Made by a program: the position numbers and the translations under genes
From: DAIOEK01 sp964648485
GTDB taxonomy: Bacteria; Chloroflexota; Anaerolineae; Anaerolineales; Anaerolineaceae
DNA length: 64,000 nt
Reading direction: 5' to 3'
NCBI GenBank assembly: GCA_964648485.1
Contig: CAZYOF010000009.1
Location: 1-64,000, forward strand
Shown here: positions 43,913 to 53,348 of the stretch, piece after piece
How the letters are laid out: each line of letters begins with the position of its first letter
Numbering within the stretch: the stretch's first letter is position 1
The notes under the pieces: model-generated
Database searches by the model: none
What the model was told of the DNA's origin: nothing
What the model saw: the letters and a program-made list of their open reading frames with translations, nothing else

Positions 43913-44631
43913 TTACTCTGTCATTTTTTGAAGCCAATTCTCATCGGTTATATCCAGCCGGAGGGGGGTGAGGGAGACAAGATTATTGGCAACAGCCCAA
44001 CGGTCACTATTCTCATCCGGGTTTGTGAGGGGAATAGCCGAAAACCAGAAGATTTTCGTCCGTTTGGGTCCTGACTTTCAACCACCTGCCCGTTGTACTG
44101 ACGGACCGATTGATGTGTCCAGCGGATTCCCACCGGATCTTCGGGCAGGTTTACATTTACCAGACGGGGGTGTTGACCCGTTGTCAGCATCTTGATCACT
44201 TTAAATATGAAAGGTTTTTGCTTTTCATAAGTAGGTTCTGCACCATTGACATCCATGCTGAAAGCAATCCCCTGCACACCCAGAATGACACCCTGTTTGG
44301 CAGCCGCTACCGTGCCCGAGTGCCATACATCGCTGCCCATGTTACTGCCGAGATTGATTCCCGAAAGAACCAAATCCGCTCCCCCGAGGTGGTACAAACC
44401 CATCGCCACGCAATCGGCAGGGGTACCGTTGACCCGGTATGCTTCAAAACCTTTGATCATCTTCACCCGGTGATACTGCAATGGGCGGCGGATGGTGATT
44501 GCGTGTCCCACCGCGGATTGTTCAAAATCAGGGGCAAAGATAATCACTTCACCAAACTGGGCGGCTACTTCTGCCAGGGCAATCAAGCCGGGGCTGAAGA
44601 TGCCATCATCGTTACTAATTAAGATTCGCAT
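43913..44631 (-). CDS. surE: 5'/3'-nucleotidase SurE, with an apparent -1 frameshift near the C-terminus
   Basis: SurE phosphatase of the survival-protein family, which dephosphorylates nucleoside monophosphates. The start MRILISNDDGIFSPG holds the metal-binding Asp pair, followed by SAVGHAITIRRPL, VNGTPADCVAMGL and VLSGINLGSNMG. The frame runs to a stop at 43948, but the last 30 residues (SSGFRLFPSQTRMR...) do not resemble SurE. Inserting one A in the four-A run (44053-44056, plus-strand TTTT) restores the family ending (IFWFSAIPLTNPDENSDRWAV, SLTPLRLDI) and a stop at 43913. This is a real frameshift or a sequencing error in a homopolymer. Confidence 0.85.
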
Positions 44632-44770
44632 TTTTTATGTTCACTTTCACTTCTATTATGCATGCAGTAGGTTAACACACCTTAAATGGCATGTTAAGAG
44701 CAGGTTATATTGTAGGCGGAAAAATGGTTTACTGCTTTCTTCTGTAGAAGCCGCGCTGCAACAGCTGAAA

Positions 44771-46114
44771 CTAGTCTGGCTGTGTGTTTTTTACTCTCCG
44801 GGCAGCCAGGGGATTAGTGAAGCTTAAGCCAGGCTGCGTTTTCTTCCGCAGCCGGCGCATCTGACGGATCTTCTGACGCTCCAACCGTTGTTTTTTCCAT
44901 GCTTGCGGCCATTGCTGAATATCCCAAAACACTACATGGTCAGGAAGCTCGATCTGATGATTATCAAATTCATAATAGTGGAAAACTTCTTCGAACTCAC
45001 TGTAAATCCGTTCTTCGCTTAAACCCATCTCATCTATTGAATAGGTATGCCTGCTGCGAAAGCTCTGGGCTTTGTGAGTCTCACTACTGACAATACTCCG
45101 AATCCCATCTGAGTAATCCAATTCGAGCCAGTCATAGAGATCTTCAATACACTCGTCCGGCTGTTGAACCAGATCATCATATTTCATGAACATGCATTGA
45201 TTTTCTTTATCTTTGAAGTATTCAGCAGGGTAGAGGTAATAAAAACGCATTACCTGAAAAAACTCATCCATAAATGGATAGGGTTCCAGTGGATCGCAGA
45301 AGATTTTCCACCCGGTGGACATGTAATCGACCATGGAAGGCATGGCTTTAAAAGGTGTACGCACCAGGTTAATAAAACGGGCATCCGGAAAGGTTTCGGA
45401 CAGTGCGGCGATTTTGGAGGTGTTGGATGGATTCTTAGAAAGGAGTATTTTATCTCCACCGTGGGCGTAAAGATGACGCTGGATCATGCTGCGGTAGAAC
45501 TTCATCACTTTTTGCTGGCGGTCTTTTGGCAGGTCGCGGTCAAAGTAGAAGTATGGCAATAGCTCATCGCGGAACGGGTAAATTGCCCATAGCGATTCAC
45601 TTGTCCAGTTATGAATAAGGATATGACCATCTTCCTCTGCCTCATCCACCCGGATGGTATGCGCTTTATGACCTTCTCCGTGAGTGAGATGCTGGTTGAT
45701 CCAGTTAATAACCTGGTTGATGGGATATCCGATGGCTTTCCCTAGGTTGACCAACCCCCAGATAATTTTGCGTTGTGTGATGGAAGGAGCCAGGACCATT
45801 TCCCACACGGTAAAGGCAGTAAAAATCTGTTTATCCTTGAATATCAACCGGTGCAAGAAGGTAGTTCCGCTACGGGGGTTGCCAATAATAAAAACCGGCT
45901 TCCTAATCTGTTGATTTCGGTAAGCCGGAAAGAAAACATCATCTAACAAAAAAAATAAACGGTTAATTACTTGAGCAGGTATATAGAGGAAAAGCCAAAT
46001 TACCAATACAAGAAACCTTTTTGCTGTCAGTTGATACTGCTTACCCCGTGTTTGAAAGAATGCTCGGTAATTGTATCTGATAAATCCAGCCAGATCAAAG
46101 GTCATGTGTCTCAT
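44771..46114 (-). CDS. Sulfotransferase family protein
   Basis: A 447-residue sulfotransferase-like enzyme. The PAPS 5'-phosphosulfate loop is VFIIGNPRSGTTFLHRL near residue 73, and a 3'-phosphate-contact-like LVRTPFKAMPSMVDYM lies near residue 258. An N-terminal hydrophobic stretch (VLVIWLFLYIPAQVI) may anchor it to the membrane. It would transfer sulfate from PAPS to an unknown acceptor, perhaps a carbohydrate or lipid. No PAPS-synthesis genes are nearby. Confidence 0.9.
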   Translation of the reverse strand: MRHMTFDLAGFIRYNYRAFFQTRGKQYQLTAKRFLVLVIWLFLYIPAQVINRLFFLLDDVFFPAYRNQQIRKPVFIIGNPRSGTTFLHRLIFKDKQIFTAFTVWEMVLAPSITQRKIIWGLVNLGKAIGYPINQVINWINQHLTHGEGHKAHTIRVDEAEEDGHILIHNWTSESLWAIYPFRDELLPYFYFDRDLPKDRQQKVMKFYRSMIQRHLYAHGGDKILLSKNPSNTSKIAALSETFPDARFINLVRTPFKAMPSMVDYMSTGWKIFCDPLEPYPFMDEFFQVMRFYYLYPAEYFKDKENQCMFMKYDDLVQQPDECIEDLYDWLELDYSDGIRSIVSSETHKAQSFRSRHTYSIDEMGLSEERIYSEFEEVFHYYEFDNHQIELPDHVVFWDIQQWPQAWKKQRLERQKIRQMRRLRKKTQPGLSFTNPLAARRVKNTQPD

Positions 46115-46246
46115 CCAACAAATGGATTTACTTGCTTACAACCATTATATAGTCCAACGAATTATTAAACATCCTTTCTGGAAAAGGTTCACAATATCTA
46201 TACAATTTTAGTCAGGATAAAAACCATTTTGAACTGATTTATGAAA

Positions 46247-46882
46247 TTAGCAACGGATTTCCCTGATCTCCTGATCTTCAAAAATCGTACGCATAAGTTC
46301 TTCATGTTTTTGGGGAGAACCGGCAGCCTGCCAGATGCAGGTCATCTGATCACCACTCTTATGTTGGCTGTGGTTCTGTATGCGCAAACCGCAATCACGG
46401 AAAGTTTTCTCCAGGGCAGCATACTTTTCAACCCCTGCCGCACATACAATTTCATATTTACGCTCTTCGCGTGCGTTATCGATGCGAAATTCAAAGAAGG
46501 GCAATACCCATAAGATGATCATTGCCGCCAACACCATCACCCCAGAGATCATATACTGCCCCCCGCCGATTCCCATCCCCACAGCGGCAGTGAGCCAGAT
46601 GGTGGCTGCAGTCGTCAATCCGATCACCTTGCCACCATCGCGCAAGATCACCCCGGCTCCGAGGAAACCGACACCGGTAACAATGTTGGCTGCGATCCGG
46701 TTAGGGTCTGAGTTGGGGGCAAGGTTAGCAGAAATAATGGTAAACAGACAGGCACCAGCACAGATAAAAATCAGTGTGCGGAAACCAGCCGCTTTATCGC
46801 GAAACTCGCGCTCGATTCCGATCAATCCACCCGCAGCAACCGCCAACAGGATTTTAATAACATCTTCAGGGTTAAGAACCAT
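46247..46882 (-). CDS. MgtC/SapB family membrane protein
   Basis: A 211-residue protein with four or five membrane helices and MgtC signatures: IGIEREFRDKAAGFRTLIFICAGACLFTII, GVGFLGAGVILRD and GLTTAATIWLTAAVGMGIG. The C-terminal soluble domain (about residues 135-211) resembles an ACT-like fold with Cys-rich ends. MgtC proteins aid growth in low magnesium and modulate ATP synthase in pathogens; its role here is unknown. A strong GGAGG site precedes the ATG. On the same strand as the HD-GYP gene. Confidence 0.93.
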   Translation of the reverse strand: MVLNPEDVIKILLAVAAGGLIGIEREFRDKAAGFRTLIFICAGACLFTIISANLAPNSDPNRIAANIVTGVGFLGAGVILRDGGKVIGLTTAATIWLTAAVGMGIGGGQYMISGVMVLAAMIILWVLPFFEFRIDNAREERKYEIVCAAGVEKYAALEKTFRDCGLRIQNHSQHKSGDQMTCIWQAAGSPQKHEELMRTIFEDQEIREIRC

Positions 46883-46929
46883 CCTTAAGCCTCCATGAAA
46901 CCTGCCTGGTTTTTTGGCATAGTGGGATT

Positions 46930-48069
46930 CTAGAGCGGACTATCCTGCATATCCAGGAATATTTTTACAATTTCCGGATTGAATTGCTTACCACTCACAT
47001 TTTTTATATAGTCAATTGCTGCCTGCTCCGTCCATGCCTTACGGTACGGGCGGTCAGATGTCAGCGCATCAAACACATCAATAATTGAGAAGATCTGTGC
47101 GATCACAGGAATCTGATCCCCCTTAAGACCACGGGGATATCCGCTACCATCCCATTTTTCATGGTGACAATAGGGAATATCCATTGCCGGAGTCAGATAT
47201 TCTATTTTCGACAGGATCTTATACGCCATTTCTGGATGGGTACGCATGATCTGCATCTCTTCATCGGTTAATGAACCGGGTTTCTGAAGGATTGCATCCG
47301 GTATCGCCATTTTACCGATATCGTGCAGCAGTGCGCCACGACGCACCTGACAGAGGTCAACCTCTGGAACACCCATTCGTACCGCAAGCTTCATCGTGAG
47401 ATCCGCAACCCTGTGGGTGTGCTCATCGGTAATATGATCGCGCATATCCAGCACCTGCGACCAGCCCATCAATGTCGCATCATATGCATAGGTCAAATCC
47501 TTCAGAGCCTGCTGTGCTTTTTGGAACAATCGGGCATTTGCCACCGCCAGTGATACCTGGTTGGAGAGGATGTAGAGAAGGTCTATCTCGTTGGCTGTAA
47601 ATTTGCGTATATGATCTGTTGAACCAACAATAAACACTCCAGTTACATCCTCTTTTAAAAGTAATGGAAAGTACAAAATGGATATGAGATGCCGTGTTTC
47701 AACAACCGCTCGTTCCGCCTGCGTAATCTCTGCTGTTCTGGCATCTTCCATATACACCGGCGCCTTAGAGTTGACAGCTTCCATGATGTGGGGATGATCA
47801 CCCAGATATGCCAGGCGTAATTCATCTAGAAATTGGGGTGGTAGCGGTGGAGTCGTAGCTCCTAATACCAGATTTCCAAACTCGAGGGTGTAAATGGCAC
47901 CGGTCTGGAGATTCATTAAATCTGCGGCGCTTTCAATGGCAATTTGAAGAACGGTGTCTAATTCCAGGGTCGAAGCCAGGGCGCTGCTGACTTTTAGCAA
48001 AGTGGAAAGTTCTTTGGGCGTACCTTTATAGGTCAGCTCTTCATAGACATTGGCAGCATCCGATTCCAT
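46930..48069 (-). CDS. GAF and HD-GYP domain protein, putative cyclic-di-GMP phosphodiesterase
   Basis: A 379-residue signalling enzyme. A GAF domain (about residues 25-185) precedes an HD-GYP phosphodiesterase domain (about 200-379) containing LLHDIGKMAIPDAILQKPG, HPEMAYKILSKI, HHEKWDGSGYPRGLKGDQIP and DVFDALTSDRPYRKAW. The HD and GYP motifs are intact, so hydrolysis of cyclic di-GMP is likely. The GAF domain probably senses a small molecule. GAGGT precedes the ATG. A diguanylate cyclase is encoded at 52179-53339, so both making and breaking of the messenger occur in this region. Confidence 0.95.
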   Translation of the reverse strand: MESDAANVYEELTYKGTPKELSTLLKVSSALASTLELDTVLQIAIESAADLMNLQTGAIYTLEFGNLVLGATTPPLPPQFLDELRLAYLGDHPHIMEAVNSKAPVYMEDARTAEITQAERAVVETRHLISILYFPLLLKEDVTGVFIVGSTDHIRKFTANEIDLLYILSNQVSLAVANARLFQKAQQALKDLTYAYDATLMGWSQVLDMRDHITDEHTHRVADLTMKLAVRMGVPEVDLCQVRRGALLHDIGKMAIPDAILQKPGSLTDEEMQIMRTHPEMAYKILSKIEYLTPAMDIPYCHHEKWDGSGYPRGLKGDQIPVIAQIFSIIDVFDALTSDRPYRKAWTEQAAIDYIKNVSGKQFNPEIVKIFLDMQDSPL

Positions 48070-48198
48070 ATCTACCTCATCCCAAAATTATCTATCAATA
48101 ACTTGTAAATATTTGAGACTGCTAGTTTTATCCAGCCCTACGCTTAAAGTAATTATACAAGTGCGGTAAAGATCATGCCGATTGAAACAACCAACTTT

Positions 48199-49179
48199 TT
48201 AGCCAATGCCCCGCTGGTAAAGAAGGAACATTCCCCAGAAATAAAGGATAAACAGGATCAGAGAATCCAGCTCAATGCTGAAGATCCGCCTCTCCAGTTT
48301 TGCCAGGTTACCTACCAGACCCACAATTGTCATAAGTAAGCCAAACAATCCGACCAGAACAAATGACGGATCAATTGTCGAAAGAAATCTTCCACCGGTA
48401 AAAAATAGATCTGTGAAACCCATTGCAAACATGTTGAACATGTTACTGCCAAACAGGTTGCCGATTGCCATGTCGGATGCGCCGATTCGAATGGCTGCAA
48501 TTGTAGTGACCATTTCAGGTAGAGATGTTACCATTGCCACCAGAGTAGTGCCTACAAAAGTCGTTCCCAGCCCGGTGATCTCGGCAATTTCTGCACTACT
48601 GCTAACCATCACCGGTGTGATGGCAAATAAGGCTGCAGCAGCAGCCATGAACCCGACTAAGCCCACCCAGAGTTTAGGGGTGCCGGTCGGGATTTGCACA
48701 TCAACTGCATTATCTGTCCCGGTGTCTTTGGCAATCAGTCTGACACAAACAATGTAGGCTGCCATAATGATGATGGAATCCAAACCCACCCATCCGATTT
48801 TGGTGTCGATATCAGCAACAAGAAAGAACAATGCCAGACCTATCATCAGGGTTGCCAGACTGCCATTCAAGGCATGCCGGCGGGCTGCTTTTCTCAATAT
48901 CCGTTCGCTCCGGGTAACAAGATCGAGAATTGCCAGCATCAGCATATTAAAAGCATTACTACCGAACAGATTCCCCGCTGCGATATTGGGAGAATTTTGA
49001 GAGACAGAGACGATTGAAGTTAACAACTCAGGAAGCGATGTAGCACCGGCAAGCAGCAAAATACCAATAAACATACCCCCCAATTTAGTTCTAACAGCAA
49101 TCACATCTCCATACTTTGCAAGGTAATTTGCAGCAACCACAATCAATGCGGCAGAAATGATAAACTTAATCCAAACCAT
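48199..49179 (-). CDS. Sodium/calcium exchanger (CaCA family)
   Basis: A 326-residue membrane exchanger with ten hydrophobic segments and duplicated alpha-repeats: GATSLPELLTSIVSV with GNLFGSNAFNML in the first half, and TSLPEMVTTIAAIRIG with GNLFGSNMFNMFA in the second. These are the ion-binding motifs of Na+/Ca2+ exchangers that export calcium using a sodium or proton gradient. The start lies two bases after the stop of the PII-like gene (TGA, AA, ATG), which indicates translational coupling and possible regulation by that protein. Confidence 0.95.
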   Translation of the reverse strand: MVWIKFIISAALIVVAANYLAKYGDVIAVRTKLGGMFIGILLLAGATSLPELLTSIVSVSQNSPNIAAGNLFGSNAFNMLMLAILDLVTRSERILRKAARRHALNGSLATLMIGLALFFLVADIDTKIGWVGLDSIIIMAAYIVCVRLIAKDTGTDNAVDVQIPTGTPKLWVGLVGFMAAAAALFAITPVMVSSSAEIAEITGLGTTFVGTTLVAMVTSLPEMVTTIAAIRIGASDMAIGNLFGSNMFNMFAMGFTDLFFTGGRFLSTIDPSFVLVGLFGLLMTIVGLVGNLAKLERRIFSIELDSLILFILYFWGMFLLYQRGIG

Positions 49180-49181
49180 TT

Positions 49182-49535
49182 TCAGTCTGCCTTGCTCGTA
49201 TCAGTACGATTCAACCCTTTGACTACATCCAACTGCCAGGCAGCGAAGATGCCTGTATTGGGCTTATCCAGATCGCCAATCACCTGTTCTGCCAGGGCAA
49301 GGCAGCGATCCACCTGTTCTTTACTATCCACTATTGCCAGCAAAGTGACATTTTCTTTTTCGCCCTCTTCTCCGCTGGAATACAAATAGCGCATATGTAG
49401 AAGCTGTTTCTGGTGGCGATACAATCCGGTGGATTCAATGATCGTAGCCCCTCTGATCCCACCTTCGGACCAGGATTTCAATACCAAATCCAGTTTACAA
49501 GGGTCATCCAGAATAAGCAGCGTCATGTAAGCCAT
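49182..49535 (-). CDS. PII-like (ferredoxin-fold) regulatory protein
   Basis: A 117-residue protein similar to the PII/GlnB superfamily: YMTLLILDDPCKLDLVLKSW, GGIRGATIIESTGL, ENVTLLAIVDSKEQVDRCLALAEQVIGDL. It lacks the classical uridylylation-loop Tyr motif. PII-like proteins bind nucleotides or small effectors and often regulate an adjacent transporter. Here the partner is the Na/Ca exchanger, whose gene starts two bases after this stop. The ATG at 49535 with GGAGG five bases away is preferred over a TTG one codon earlier. Ligand unknown. Confidence 0.8.
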   Translation of the reverse strand: MAYMTLLILDDPCKLDLVLKSWSEGGIRGATIIESTGLYRHQKQLLHMRYLYSSGEEGEKENVTLLAIVDSKEQVDRCLALAEQVIGDLDKPNTGIFAAWQLDVVKGLNRTDTSKAD

Positions 49536-49696
49536 CAATCCCTCCTAACTCATCATTCTTTCTTTAATAGAAAGATAATGGTTTATCTTCAATATTGTGA
49601 AAATATTCACTACCTGAATAACAATCTCTCTGATAAAGGTGCATGAATATTTTCTAGTTATTTATATCATAGACAAAAAATCCTAAAATATCTCAA

Positions 49697-50485
49697 TTAT
49701 CCGTTTTTCTCCGGCTCCCACTCGTATGGTGTGGAATATGCGAGACAGCGGAAGCCGTGTTTTGCGAGTATGGGCTGGCTGTCGGGACTGGCATCCACCT
49801 GAAGAAATTGGAAACCCAGCTGTCTAGCTTCACGGGATCTCACCGCCAGGAGCGCTGAATAATATCCACGATTTCGGTGCTCCTTGAGGGTGGACCCACC
49901 CCATAATGATGCAAAAGATGTCGGAACGAGATAATGCATCCACGCAGCACTGACCACTCTCCCACCCTGCCAGACAGCAAACACGCTGATAATATCCGGA
50001 TAATGTTCCAGATCATATTTCATCCCCCGCGCAAAGCCGGATACATCTTCCCCCCACACTTCATTTTCCATGCGCACAATTTCATCCACTTCGGCAGGTG
50101 TGGTGACTCTCTTTACCGCTGACACATCCATGGACCAGTACATGTCGGGCAGATCGTTGATATCCACCACCATAAGAGCTTCAGGCTCATCCTTTTTGAA
50201 TCCATGGTCGAGCAAGCGCTGCGAGAGGTCGGCAGGTTGATCATAATCGTAGAGCTTCCACTCAAAACCGGCTTTTAGATTACGAAAATACGCAATTTGT
50301 TCTTCGATGACTCGATCTGCATCTCCCCGATTCAGATCGGACCAACTGATGAACCCTTCAGATGGAGTCTCTTCGGTCAGGACATAACGGACAAGCTGGG
50401 GTAATTCCTCCCGGCGCATACGGGTCCACTCACATTCACGCCTCACTTGTCTGTTAAATATTTGCAACATTTCAGCATCGTTCAT
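49697..50485 (-). CDS. GNAT N-acetyltransferase
   Basis: A 262-residue acetyltransferase with an N-terminal partner domain and a C-terminal GNAT domain (about residues 130-262). The acetyl-CoA-binding motif is LKEHRNRGYYSALLAVRSREARQLG (R/Q-x-x-G-x-G/A pattern), followed by VDASPDSQPILAKHGFRCLA. Substrate unknown. The ATG pair at 50488/50485 follows a GGAG; the longer frame is rejected. Confidence 0.85.
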   Translation of the reverse strand: MNDAEMLQIFNRQVRRECEWTRMRREELPQLVRYVLTEETPSEGFISWSDLNRGDADRVIEEQIAYFRNLKAGFEWKLYDYDQPADLSQRLLDHGFKKDEPEALMVVDINDLPDMYWSMDVSAVKRVTTPAEVDEIVRMENEVWGEDVSGFARGMKYDLEHYPDIISVFAVWQGGRVVSAAWMHYLVPTSFASLWGGSTLKEHRNRGYYSALLAVRSREARQLGFQFLQVDASPDSQPILAKHGFRCLAYSTPYEWEPEKNG

Positions 50486-50549
50486 CATCACTCCAGTAAG
50501 AAACGAAGACAATTAAAAATTGTTTTCAGAATGAAAGTTGCTTATCAAC

Positions 50550-51320
50550 TTAGAAATAAAGGTGTTTTACCGTCAGCCCGTTATTGATGAGTTCCTTAAG
50601 CGCGTCAATTCCTATACGTAAATGCATATCCAGGTATTCCTGAGTCACCTTTTTATCACTTTCAGCGGTCTTAATGCCCTCAGGAATCATCGGTTGGTCA
50701 GACACCAGAAGCAGTGCGCCGGTGGGAATCTCGTTGAAAAACCCGGTGGTAAAGAGTGTGGCGGTTTCCATATCCACCGCCATTGCGCGGATACGGCGTA
50801 AATATTCCTTGAATTGTTCGTCATGCTCCCAGATCCGCCGGTTGGTGGAATACACTGTACCCGTCCAATAATCACGGTCGTGATTACGGATGGTGGTGGA
50901 AATGGCTTTCTGCAGATTAAATGCCGGCAGAGCAGGCACCTCTGGTGGGAAATAATCATTGGAAGTTCCCTCGCCGCGAATGGCAGCGATCGGCAGGATG
51001 AGATCGCCGAGGGTGTTTTTCTTTTTCAGCCCACCGCACTTACCCAGAAAAAGGGCAGCCTGTGGCTGGATGGCACTGAGCAGATCCATGACCGTGGCAG
51101 CGTTGGCACTTCCCATGCCAAAGTTGATCAGAGTGATGTCATCCAGCGTCACATTGGGCATGGGTTTATTCTTGCCGCGAATGGGTACGTTGAACCATTC
51201 GGAGAATTTGAGGAGGTAATCTTCAAAATTTGCCAGAAGGATATACTTGCCAAATCCATCCAATGGGGTATCGGTATAACGGGGTAACCAGTTTGAGACG
51301 ATTTCTTCTTTTGTTTTCAT
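50550..51320 (-). CDS. amn: AMP nucleosidase (short form)
   Basis: A 256-residue purine-nucleosidase-fold enzyme that cleaves AMP to adenine and ribose 5-phosphate, linking purine salvage and phosphate status. Features include LINFGMGSANAATVMDLLSA, ALFLGKCGGLKKKNTLGDLILPIAAIRGEGTSNDYFPPEVPA, the conserved acidic AVDMETATLF motif, and a C-terminal helix. The short form without the long N-terminal domain is typical of Bacteroidetes-like AMP nucleosidases. GAGGT precedes the ATG. Substrate assignment by family similarity; another nucleosidase activity is possible. Confidence 0.85.
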   Translation of the reverse strand: MKTKEEIVSNWLPRYTDTPLDGFGKYILLANFEDYLLKFSEWFNVPIRGKNKPMPNVTLDDITLINFGMGSANAATVMDLLSAIQPQAALFLGKCGGLKKKNTLGDLILPIAAIRGEGTSNDYFPPEVPALPAFNLQKAISTTIRNHDRDYWTGTVYSTNRRIWEHDEQFKEYLRRIRAMAVDMETATLFTTGFFNEIPTGALLLVSDQPMIPEGIKTAESDKKVTQEYLDMHLRIGIDALKELINNGLTVKHLYF

Positions 51321-51349
51321 TTAACCTCGCTATTTGAGCAGTGCACCAG

Positions 51350-52171
51350 TTATTCTAAGGATGCATCCAGTTGCGCCATCTCTTCATTCGTGAGAGCGAT
51401 ATCCGCTGCCAGAAGGTTTTCCTGCTGGTGCTGCGGGTTGGATGACATCGGCACCGTGATAACGCGCGGCTGAGTGGTCAGCCAGGCAAGCGCGATCTGC
51501 TGGGGTGTTCCTCCCCGGGCAGAAGCAATAGTTTGCAGTACCTGGTTGGTTTTTACATTACGGTGTTTTACCGGGGTGTACGCGGTAAGCAGAATATCAT
51601 TTTCCTGGCAATAGGCAAGCACACCATTCTTCACATATGAGCGGTCTGGAATGCTGTAAGGAACCTGGTTCGTGAGCAAATGCGATTCCGACAAGGCAAC
51701 CGATTGCTTCAACAATTTAAGGTTGAAATTACTTACTCCCAGGTTACGGATTTTCCCAACCCGTTGTAATTCATTGAGCGCCTTGAAAGTTTCCTCCAGT
51801 TTCATCCCGGTTTTTGGCCAGTGGATGAGATAGAGGTCCAGGTAATCCATACCCAGACGGCGCAGGCTGTTTTCACAGCAGCGGATCACATCTGTATATT
51901 TCAAATGATCTGGTGAGACCTTGGAGGTAATAAACAGCTTTTTCCGGTCGATACCCGAATCGCGAACTGCCCTGCCGAGGAGCTCTTCGCAATAACCGGC
52001 AGCATAATACTCGGCGGTGTCGAAATGGGTGTAGCCCAAGTCCAGCGCGGAACGCAGCGCCAGCATTGATTTTTCATCACGGGTTGGGTCTGCGGTTGAT
52101 TCGCCACCGATGGTCCAGGTGCCAAATCCGATTTTGGGCATTTTCAGATCGTTGATTTCTTCGTAGCGCAT
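51350..52171 (-). CDS. Aldo/keto reductase
   Basis: A 273-residue NADPH-dependent reductase with a TIM barrel. Catalytic residues are visible: Asp and Tyr in HFDTAEYYAAG, Lys in LFITSKVSP and His in LYLIHWPKTG. Substrate-binding and cofactor segments include IRNLGVSNFNLKLL and TVPMSSNPQHQQENLLAAD. The reduced carbonyl substrate is unknown. It shares a strand with the diguanylate cyclase gene, ending 30 bases before the AMP nucleosidase gene. Confidence 0.92.
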   Translation of the reverse strand: MRYEEINDLKMPKIGFGTWTIGGESTADPTRDEKSMLALRSALDLGYTHFDTAEYYAAGYCEELLGRAVRDSGIDRKKLFITSKVSPDHLKYTDVIRCCENSLRRLGMDYLDLYLIHWPKTGMKLEETFKALNELQRVGKIRNLGVSNFNLKLLKQSVALSESHLLTNQVPYSIPDRSYVKNGVLAYCQENDILLTAYTPVKHRNVKTNQVLQTIASARGGTPQQIALAWLTTQPRVITVPMSSNPQHQQENLLAADIALTNEEMAQLDASLE

Positions 52172-52178
52172 AATTAAA

Positions 52179-53339
52179 TTACTCCATGAGAACTACTCTA
52201 TTTCGTCCGCGTCCTTTTGCCTGGTACATGGCTGTATCTGCATCCCGTAACAATGCGTCAAGGTCGGTCATCTCCTGTGTTAATGAAGCAACACCAATAC
52301 TGGCAGTGACATTCGCTTTTCCTGCCAGGCTGCTGCAACTGGTTGTTTCAATTTCATGTCGTAGGCGCTCAGCCAGTACAAGGGCATCTGCCGCATTCGT
52401 GTTGGGTACGAGAATGGCGAATTCCTCACCGCCCAGACGGGCTGCAAGATCCACCTCACGAACATTCCGGGTCAAAATAGAAGCGATACACACAAGCGTT
52501 TTATCACCCGCTTCATGACCAAAGGTATCATTGATTCTCTTGAAATGATCGATATCCAGCATGATGACAGACAGCGGGTTTTTATATCGTAATGTGCGTT
52601 TTACTTCTTCCAGCCCGCGGATGAAGAAATATCGCCGGTTGATCAATCCCGTTAAGCCATCTTTCATCGCCATATCTTCCAGCTGGTTACTCAGACGCCG
52701 GGTAATCATAAGGGTAAGTGAAAATGTAAGTGCAATGTGAAGAAACTGATAAACCAAAAGGACAGCCGTATCGTATACATTCGATGCTAAAAATAACTGA
52801 TCGGGAGGGAGGATCATTGCAATGATCACTCTTGCGAGACTAGATATGACCAGTCCCGCACAGATTAATCCAACACCAATGGAATTAATCTGCTGTACTC
52901 TGATTTCACGCCGGACCAGTAACTCCAGACACTGGGTGAAGATCAGTATGGTTGCCATAGAAAATACGATCTTCCGCAAGGTCAAATCAGGATTGACCAG
53001 TGAAAAATATGCATGCAAAATAACATACAAAATCAGAATTGCATAATTCAGGTTGTGGTTGACCCTGGTAGATAGAAATTTTCCAAACCCGAAGAGGAGA
53101 AAAATCAACCCGGTTATGATCATGGTATTGCTGATCAAAACCGAGAATAAATCGGGAATCAGGTTTCTGAAAGACAACAATACCAAAGCAAAAAATTGAA
53201 GGGAGAAATTTACCAGCCAGAAACCGATACCATTAAAACGCTGCCGGTACTGCCGCCATAACAGGAAGATCACAATCATCCCCAGCAGGTTGATGATGGA
53301 TATGCTGATCAGAACGGTTAGTAAGTCCAATTCGAACAT
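52179..53339 (-). CDS. Membrane diguanylate cyclase (GGDEF)
   Basis: A 386-residue protein. The N-terminal region has about six to seven membrane helices. The C-terminal GGDEF domain (about residues 225-386) has LDIDHFKRINDTFGHEAGD and the active-site RLGGEEFAIL, with the inhibitory-site motif REVD five residues upstream, so product inhibition is expected. It makes cyclic di-GMP from GTP. Short spacing to the reductase gene (7 bases) suggests one transcript. With the HD-GYP protein at 46930-48069 it completes a cyclic-di-GMP make-and-break pair. Confidence 0.95.
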   Translation of the reverse strand: MFELDLLTVLISISIINLLGMIVIFLLWRQYRQRFNGIGFWLVNFSLQFFALVLLSFRNLIPDLFSVLISNTMIITGLIFLLFGFGKFLSTRVNHNLNYAILILYVILHAYFSLVNPDLTLRKIVFSMATILIFTQCLELLVRREIRVQQINSIGVGLICAGLVISSLARVIIAMILPPDQLFLASNVYDTAVLLVYQFLHIALTFSLTLMITRRLSNQLEDMAMKDGLTGLINRRYFFIRGLEEVKRTLRYKNPLSVIMLDIDHFKRINDTFGHEAGDKTLVCIASILTRNVREVDLAARLGGEEFAILVPNTNAADALVLAERLRHEIETTSCSSLAGKANVTASIGVASLTQEMTDLDALLRDADTAMYQAKGRGRNRVVLME

Positions 53340-53348
53340 AATCCCGCC

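Noticed and set aside
49880..49905. GGGTGG...CCCACC palindrome similar to the dispersed repeat
   Set aside because: It lies inside the GNAT gene, differs in its centre, and lacks the flanks shared by the two true copies.
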